A DNA stretch of 45,187 bases. It comes from Nemertoderma westbladi. Its lineage: Eukaryota > Xenacoelomorpha > Nemertodermatida > Nemertodermatidae. The stretch spans positions 1 through 45,187 of the forward strand of contig JAUCBJ010006070.1 of NCBI GenBank assembly GCA_032718475.1, written 5' to 3'. Under the pieces are notes generated by a model that saw nothing but the letters and a program-made list of their open reading frames with translations, had not been told where the DNA came from and ran no database searches. The position numbers and the translations under genes were made by a program. Position 1 is the first letter of the stretch. The number at the start of each line of letters is the position of its first letter. Shown here piece by piece: positions 37,111-45,187 of the stretch.

Positions 37111-40100
37111 CTACTGACTGCCTACATTATAATAAACACACTTAGATCACCACCAGGTAACTTTGTGTATTAGGTAGTCCTACTGACTGCCTACATTTAC
37201 TAATCACACTTAGATCACCACCAGATAACTTTGTGTCTTAGGTAGGCCTACTGACTGTCTACATTATAATAAACACACTTAGATCACCACCAGATAACTT
37301 TGTGTCTTAGGTAGGCCTACTGACTGTCTACATTATAATAAACACACTTAGATCACCACCAGATAACTTTGTGTCTTAGGTAGGCCTACTGATTGCCTAC
37401 ATTATAATAAACACACTTAGATCACCACCAGGTAACTTTGTGTCTTAGGTAGTCCTACTGACTGCCTACATTATAATAAACACAATTAGATCACCACCAG
37501 GTAACTTTGTGTCTTCGGTAGTCCTACTGACTGCCTACATTTATTAATCACACTTAGATCACCACCAGATAACTTTGTGTATTAGGTAGTCCTACTGACT
37601 GCCTACATTATAATAAACACACTTAGATCACCACCAGATAACTTTGTGTCTTAGGTAGGCCTACTGACTGCCTACATTATAATAAACACACTTAGATCAC
37701 CACCAGGTAACTTTGTGTCTTAGGTAGGCCTACTGACTGCCTACATTATAATAAACACACTTAGATCACCACCAGGTAACTTTGTGTATTAGGTAGTCCT
37801 ACTGACTGCCTACATTATAATAAACACACTTAGATCACCACCAGGTAACTTTGTGTCTTAGGTAGGCCTACTGACTGCCTACATTTATTAATCACACTTA
37901 GATCACCACCAGATAACTTTGTGTCTTAGGTAGGCCTACTGACTGCCTACATTATAATAAACACACTTAGATCACCACCAGATAACTTTGTGTCTTAGGT
38001 AGGCCTACTGACTGCCTACATTATAATAAACACACTTAGATCACCACCAGATAACTTTGTGTCTTAGGTAGGCCTACTGACTGCCTACATTATAATAAAC
38101 ACACTTAGATCACCACCAGATAACTTTGTGTCTTAGGTAGGCCTACTGACTGCCTACATTATAATAAACACACTTAGATCACCACCAGATAACTTTGTGT
38201 CTTAGGTAGGCCTACTGACTGCCTACATTATAATAAACACACTTAGATCACCACCAGATAACTTTGTGTCTTAGGTAGGCCTACTGACTGCCTACATTAT
38301 AATAAACACACTTAGATCACCACCAGATAACTTTGTGTCTTAGGTAGGCCTACTGACTGCCTACATTATAATAAACACACTTAGATCACCACCAGATAAC
38401 TTTGTGTATTAGGTAGTCCTACTGACTGCCTACATTATAATAAACACACATAGATCACCACCAGATTACTTTGTGTATTAGGTAGTCCTACTGACTGCCT
38501 ACATTATAATAAACACACTTAGATTACCACCAGATTACTTAGTGTCTTAGGTAGGCCTACTGACTGCCTACATTATAATAAACACACTTAGATCACCACC
38601 AGATTACTTTGTGTCTTAGGTAGGCCTACTGACTGCCTACATTATAATAAACACACTTAGATCACCACCAGATTACTTTGTGTCTTAGGTAGGCCTACTG
38701 ACTGCCTACATTATAATAAACACACTTAGATCACCACCAGATAACTTTGTGTCTTAGGTAGTCCTACTGACTGCCTACATTATAATAAACACACTTAGAT
38801 CACCACCAGATAACTTTGTGTATTAGGTAGTCCTACTGACTGCCTACATTATAATAAACACACTTAGATCACCACCAGATAACTTTGTGTATTAGGTAGT
38901 CCTACTGACTGCCTACATTATAATAAACACACTTAGATCACCACCAGATAACTTTGTGTATTAGGTAGTCCTACTGACTGCCTACATTATAATAAACACA
39001 CTTAGATCACCACCAGATAACTTTGTGTCTTAGGTAGTCCTACTGACTGCCTACATTATAATAAACACAATTAGATCACCACCAGGTAACTTTGTGTCTT
39101 CGGTAGTCCTACTGACTGCCTACATTTATTAATCACACTTAGATCACCACCAGATAACTTTGTGTATTAGGTAGTCCTACTGACTGCCTACATTATAATA
39201 AACACACTTAGATCACCACCAGATAACTTTGTGTCTTAGGTAGGCCTACTGACTGCCTACATTATAATAAACACACTTAGATCACCACCAGGTAACTTTG
39301 TGTCTTAGGTAGGCCTACTGACTGCCTACATTATAATAAACACACTTAGATCACCACCAGGTAACTTTGTGTATTAGGTAGTCCTACTGACTGCCTACAT
39401 TATAATAAACACACTTAGATCACCACCAGGTAACTTTGTGTCTTAGGTAGGCCTACTGACTGCCTACATTTATTAATCACACTTAGATCACCACCAGATA
39501 ACTTTGTGTCTTAGGTAGGCCTACTGACTGCCTACATTATAATAAACACACTTAGATCACCACCAGATAACTTTGTGTCTTAGGTAGGCCTACTGACTGC
39601 CTACATTATAATAAACACACTTTGATCACCCACCACCAGATAACTTTGTGTCTTAGGTAGTCCTACTGACTGCCTACATTATAATAAACACACATAGATC
39701 ACCACCAGATTACTTTGTGTATTAGGTAGTCCTACTGACTGCCTACATTATAATAAACACACTTAGATCACCACCAGATAACTTTGTGTCTTAGGTAGTC
39801 CTACTGACTGCCTACATTATAATAAACACACTTAGATCACCACCAGATAACTTTGTGTATTAGGTAGTCCTACTGACTGCCTACATTATAATAAACACAC
39901 TTAGATCACCACCAGATAACTTTGTGTATTAGGTAGTCCTACTGACTGCCTACATTATAATAAACACACTTAGATCACCACCAGATAACTTTGTGTATTA
40001 GGTAGTCCTACTGACTGCCTACATTATAATAAACACACTTAGATTACCACCAGATAACTTTGTGTCTTAGGTAGGCCTACTGACTGCCTACATTATAATA

Positions 40101-43100
40101 AACACACTTAGATCACCACCAGATAACTTTGTGTATTAGGTAGTCCTACTGACTGCCTACATTATAATAAACACACTTTGATCACCACCAGATAACTTTG
40201 TGTATTAGGTAGTCCTACTGACTGCCTACATTATAATAAACACACTTTGATCACCACCAGATAACTTTGTGTATTAGGTAGTCCTACTGACTGCCTACAT
40301 TATAATAAACACACTTTGATCACCACCAGATAACTTTGTGTATTAGGTAGGCCTACTGACTGCCTACATTATAATAAACACACTTAGATCACCACCAGAT
40401 AACTTTGTGTATTAGGTAGTCCTACTGACTGCCTACATTATAATAAACACACTTAGATCACCACCAGGTAACTTTGTGTCATAGGTAGGCCTACTGACTG
40501 CCTACATTATAATAAACACACTTAGATCACCACCAGGTAACTTTGTGTCATAGGTAGGCCTACTGACTACCTACATTATAATAAACACACTTAGATCACC
40601 ACCAGATAACTTTGTGTCTTAGGTAGTCCTACTGACTGCCTACATTATAATAAACACACTTAGATCACCACCAGATAACTTTGTGTATTAGGTAGTCCTA
40701 CTGACTGCCTACATTATAATAAACACACTTTGATCACCACCAGATAACTTTGTGTATTAGGTAGTCCTACTGACTGCCTATATTATAATAAACACACTTA
40801 GATCACCACCAGATTACTTTGTGTCTTAGGTAGGCCTACTGACTGCCTACATTATAATAAACACACTTAGATCACCACCAGGTAACTTTGTGTCATAGGT
40901 AGGCCTACTGACTGCCTACATTATAATAAACACACTTAGATCACCACCAGATAACTTTGTGTCTTAGGTAGTCCTACTGACTGCCTACATTATAATAAAC
41001 ACACTTAGATCACCACCAGATAACTTTGTGTATTAGGTAGTCCTACTGACTGCCTACATTATAATAAACACACTTTGATCACCACCAGATAACTTTGTGT
41101 ATTAGGTAGTCCTACTGACTGCCTACATTATAATAAACACACTTTGATCACCACCAGATAACTTTGTGTATTAGGTAGGCCTACTGACTGCCTACATTAT
41201 AATAAACACACTTAGATCACCACCAGATAACTTTGTGTATTAGGTAGTCCTACTGACTGCCTACATTATAATAAACACACTTTGATCACCACCAGATAAC
41301 TTTGTGTCTTAGGTAGGCCTACTGACTGCCTACATTATAATAAACACACTTAGATCACCACCAGGTAACTTTGTGTCATAGGTAGGCCTACTGACTGCCT
41401 ACATTATAATAAACACACTTAGATCACCACCAGATAACTTTGTGTCTTAGGTAGGCCTACTGACTGCCTACATTATAATAAACACACTTAGATCACCACC
41501 AGATAACTTTGTGTATTAGGTAGTCCTACTGACTGCCTACATTATAATAAACACACTTTGATCACCACCAGATAACTTTGTGTATTAGGTAGGCCTACTG
41601 ACTGCCTACATTATAATAAACACACTTAGATCACCACCAGATAACTTTGTGTATTAGGTAGTCCTACTGACTGCCTACATTATAATAAACACACTTTGAT
41701 CACCACCAGATAACTTTGTGTCTTAGGTAGGCCTACTGACTGCCTACATTATAATAAACACACTTAGATCACCACCAGGTAACTTTGTGTCATAGGTAGG
41801 CCTACTGACTGCCTACATTATAATAAACACACTTAGATCACCACCAGATAACTTTGTGTCTTAGGTAGTCCTACTGACTGCCTACATTATAATAAACACA
41901 CTTAGATCACCACCAGATAACTTTGTGTCTTAGGTAGGCCTACTGACTGCCTACATTATAATAAACACACTTAGATCACCACCAGGTAACTTTGTGTCAT
42001 AGGTAGGCCTACTGACTGCCTACATTATAATAAACACACTTAGATCACCACCAGGTAACTTTGTGCCTTAGGTAGGCCTACTGGCTGCCTACATTATAAT
42101 AAACACACTTAGATCACCACCAGATAACTTTGTGTATTAGGTAGTCCTACTGACTGCCTACATTATAATAAACACACTTAGATCACCACCAGATAACTTT
42201 GTGTATTAGGTAGTCCTACTGACTGCCTACATTATAATAAACACACTTTGATCACCCACCACCAGATAACTTTGTGTATTAGGTAGTCCTACTGACTGCC
42301 TACATTATAATAAACACACTTAGATCACCACCAGGTAACTTTGTGTATTAGGTAGTCCTACTGACTGCCTACATTATAATAAACACACTTAGATTACCAC
42401 CAGATAACTTTGTGTCTTAGGTAGTCCTACTGACTGCCTATATTATAATAAACACACTTTGATCACCACCAGATAACTTTGTGTATTAGGTAGTCCTACT
42501 GACTGCCTACATTATAATAAACACACTTAGATTACCACCAGATAACTTTGTGTCTTAGGTAGTCCTACTGACTGCCTATATTATAATAAACACACTTTGA
42601 TCACCCACCACCAGATAACTTTGTGTATTAGGTAGTCCTACTGACTGCCTATATTATAATAAACACACTTTGATCACCCACCACCAGATAACTTTGTGTA
42701 TTAGGTAGTCCTACTGACTGCCTACATTATAATAAACACACTTAGATTACCACCAGATAACTTTGTGTCTTAGGTAGTCCTACTGACTGCCTATATTATA
42801 ATAAACACACTTTGATCACCACCAGATAACTTTGTGTATTAGGTAGTCCTACTGACTGCCTACATTATAATAAACACACTTAGATCACCACCAGATAACT
42901 TTGTGTATTAGGTAGTCCTACTGACTGCCTACATTATAATAAACACACTTAGATTACCACCAGATAACTTTGTGTCTTAGGTAGTCCTACTGACTGCCTA
43001 TATTATAATAAACACACTTTGATCACCCACCACCAGATAACTTTGTGTATTAGGTAGTCCTACTGACTGCCTACATTATAATAAACACACTTAGATTACC

Positions 43101-45187
43101 ACCAGATAACTTTGTGTCTTAGGTAGTCCTACTGACTGCCTATATTATAATAAACACACTTTGATCACCCACCACCAGATAACTTTGTGTATTAGGTAGT
43201 CCTACTGACTGCCTACATTATAATAAACACACTTAGATCACCACCAGATAACTTTGTGTCTTAGGTAGTCCTACTGACTGCCTACATTATAATAAACACA
43301 CTTAGATCACCACCAGATAACTTTGTGTCTTAGGTAGTCCTACTGACTGCCTACATTATAATAAACACACTTAGATCACCACCAGATAACTTTGTGTCTT
43401 AGGTAGTCCTACTGACTGCCTACATTATAATAAACACACTTAGATCACCACCAGATAACTTTGTGTCTTAGGTAGTCCTACTGACTGCCTATATTATAAT
43501 AAACACACTTTGATCACCCACCACCAGATAACTTTGTGTATTAGGTAGTCCTACTGACTGCCTATATTATAATAAACACACTTTGATCACCCACCACCAG
43601 ATAACTTTGTGTATTAGGTAGTCCTACTGACTGCCTACATTATAATAAACACACTTAGATTACCACCAGATAACTTTGTGTCTTAGGTAGTCCTACTGAC
43701 TGCCTACATTATAATAAACACACTTTGATCACCACCAGATAACTTTGTGTATTAGGTAGTCCTACTGACTGCCTACATTATAATAAACACACTTAGATCA
43801 CCACCAGATAACTTTGTGTATTAGGTAGTCCTACTGACTGCCTACATTATAATAAACACACTTAGATTACCACCAGATAACTTTGTGTCTTAGGTAGTCC
43901 TACTGACTGCCTATATTATAATAAACACACTTTGATCACCCACCACCAGATAACTTTGTGTATTAGGTAGTCCTACTGACTGCCTACATTATAATAAACA
44001 CACCTAGATTACCACCAGATAACTTTGTGTCTTAGGTAGTCCTACTGACTGCCTATATTATAATAAACACACTTTGATCACCCACCACCAGATAACTTTG
44101 TGTATTAGGTAGTCCTACTGACTGCCTACATTATAATAAACACACTTAGATCACCACCAGATAACTTTGTGTCTTAGGTAGTCCTACTGACTGCCTACAT
44201 TATAATAAACACACTTAGATCACCACCAGATAACTTTGTGTATTAGGTAGTCCTACTGACTGCCTACATTATAATAAACACACTTAGATCACCACCAGGT
44301 AACTTTGTGTCTTAGGTAGGCCTACTGACTGCCTACATTATAATAAACACACTTAGATCACCACCAGATAACTTTGTGTCTTAGGTAGCCCCACTGACTG
44401 CCTACATTATAATAAACACACTTAGATCACCACCAGATAACTTTGTGTCTTAGGTAGGCCTACTGACTGCCTACATTATAATAAACACACTTAGATCACC
44501 ACCAGATAACTTTGTGTCTTAGGTAGGCCTACTGACTGCCTACATTATAATAAACACACTTAGATCACCACCAGGTAACTTTGTGTCTTAGGTAGGCCTA
44601 CTGACTGCCTACATTATAATAAACACACTTAGATCACCACCAGATAACTTTGTGTCTTAGGTAGTCCTACTGACTGCCTACATTATAATAAACACACTTA
44701 GATCACCACCAGATAACTTTGTGTATTAGGTAGGCCTACTGACTGCCTACATTATAATAAACACACTTAGATCACCACCAGGTAACTTTGTGTATTAGGT
44801 AGGCCTACTGACTGCCTACATTATAATAAACACACTTTGATCACCACCAGATAACTTTGTGTCTTAGGTAGGCCTACTGACTGCCTACATTATAATAAAC
44901 ACACTTAGATCACCACCAGGTAACTTTGTGTCATAGGTAGGCCTACTGACTGCCTACATTATAATAAACACACTTAGATCACCACCAGATAACTTTGTGT
45001 CTTAGGTAGGCCTACTGACTGCCTACATTATAATAAACACACTTAGATCACCACCAGATAACTTTGTGTCTTAGGTAGGCCTACTGACTGCCTACATTAT
45101 AATAAACACACTTAGATCACCACCAGATAACTTTGTGTCATTAGGTAGGCCTACTGACTGCCTACATTATAATAAACACACTTAGAT
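37111..45187 (+). repeat. 69-bp satellite array, about 117 monomers, running off the window end
   Basis: The head-to-tail monomer starts GATCACCACCAGATAACTTT, continues GTGTCTTAGGTAGGCCTACT, then GACTGCCTACATTATAATAA and ACACACTTA. Period is 69 bp (for example GATCACC at 37213, 37282, 37351), with 68-bp variants (TTTATTAAT in place of TTATAATAAA) and 73-bp variants (CCACCACCAG insertion). Diagnostic variants are GTGTCTTAG/GTGTATTAG/GTGTCATAG, TAGGCCTAC/TAGTCCTAC, AGATCACC/TGATCACC/AGATTACC and CTACATT/CTATATT. There is no ORF and no CENP-B-like box. Edge monomers at 37111-37400 are more divergent, as expected at an array border. Confidence 0.97.

Noticed and set aside
37111-45187. CRISPR array
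   Set aside because: Units are contiguous head-to-tail with no unique spacers, and the context is eukaryotic; this is a satellite.

Overview
This is a eukaryotic, almost certainly invertebrate metazoan, intergenic or heterochromatic region dominated by transposable elements. The reasons are RTE-type non-LTR retrotransposons with (TAG)n tails, decayed BEL/Pao and Ty3/gypsy LTR retrotransposons, a Tc1/mariner-superfamily transposase with long inverted ends, a tRNA-headed SINE-like insertion, a foldback element, and an 8-kb satellite array. No bacterial-style operons, rRNA or CRISPR are present. The species cannot be named from the sequence.

Layout. 1-1.5 kb: 3' half of a young RTE-like element (family A). 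2.2-4.0 kb: BEL/Pao gag-protease remnant on +. 4.6-5.5 kb: one exon-like open stretch and a 30-bp minisatellite. 5.6-9.3 kb: Ty3/gypsy gag-pol remnant (zinc-finger, protease, RT, RNase H, integrase tail) with an inverted pair of end sequences. 9.7-11.5 kb: the only long intact non-transposon-like reading frame, a protein of five cold-shock-domain-like repeats in which the RNP2 position of four repeats carries LCxC[YH]. 12.1-17.5 kb: a pile-up of a second RTE-like family (B), in which one copy has jumped into another (12-bp target-site duplication) and itself carries a different LINE tail. 17.5-20.5 kb: non-coding, with a 209-bp family A tail flanked by a target-site duplication. 20.6-22.7 kb: inverted end and DD41D-type transposase, abutting a decayed DEDD 3'-5' exonuclease-like sequence. 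23.6-28.8 kb: second BEL/Pao-type gag-protease element on the minus strand, lacking recognisable RT, with homopolymer-C minisatellites. 29.2-34.1 kb: nearly full-length family A element (endonuclease plus RT) on the minus strand, interrupted by a 1,007-bp foldback transposon with a 10-bp target-site duplication. 34.4-34.55 kb: matching inverted end of the DD41D element, implying that about 13.8 kb of nested insertions lie inside it. 35.4-36.7 kb: another family A fragment, 120-bp repeats with RFX X-box-like motif pairs, and a CTCF-like motif pair. 37.1 kb to the end: a 69-bp satellite with about 117 monomers and higher-order structure.

Most genes here work, or worked, as selfish elements. Family A and B RT copies supplied template-primed insertions; the gypsy and BEL copies are dead. 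The cold-shock-like gene has a plausible TATA box upstream and a polyadenylation signal downstream and is the best candidate for an expressed, undescribed protein. All homology calls are made by eye from motifs, not from searches.
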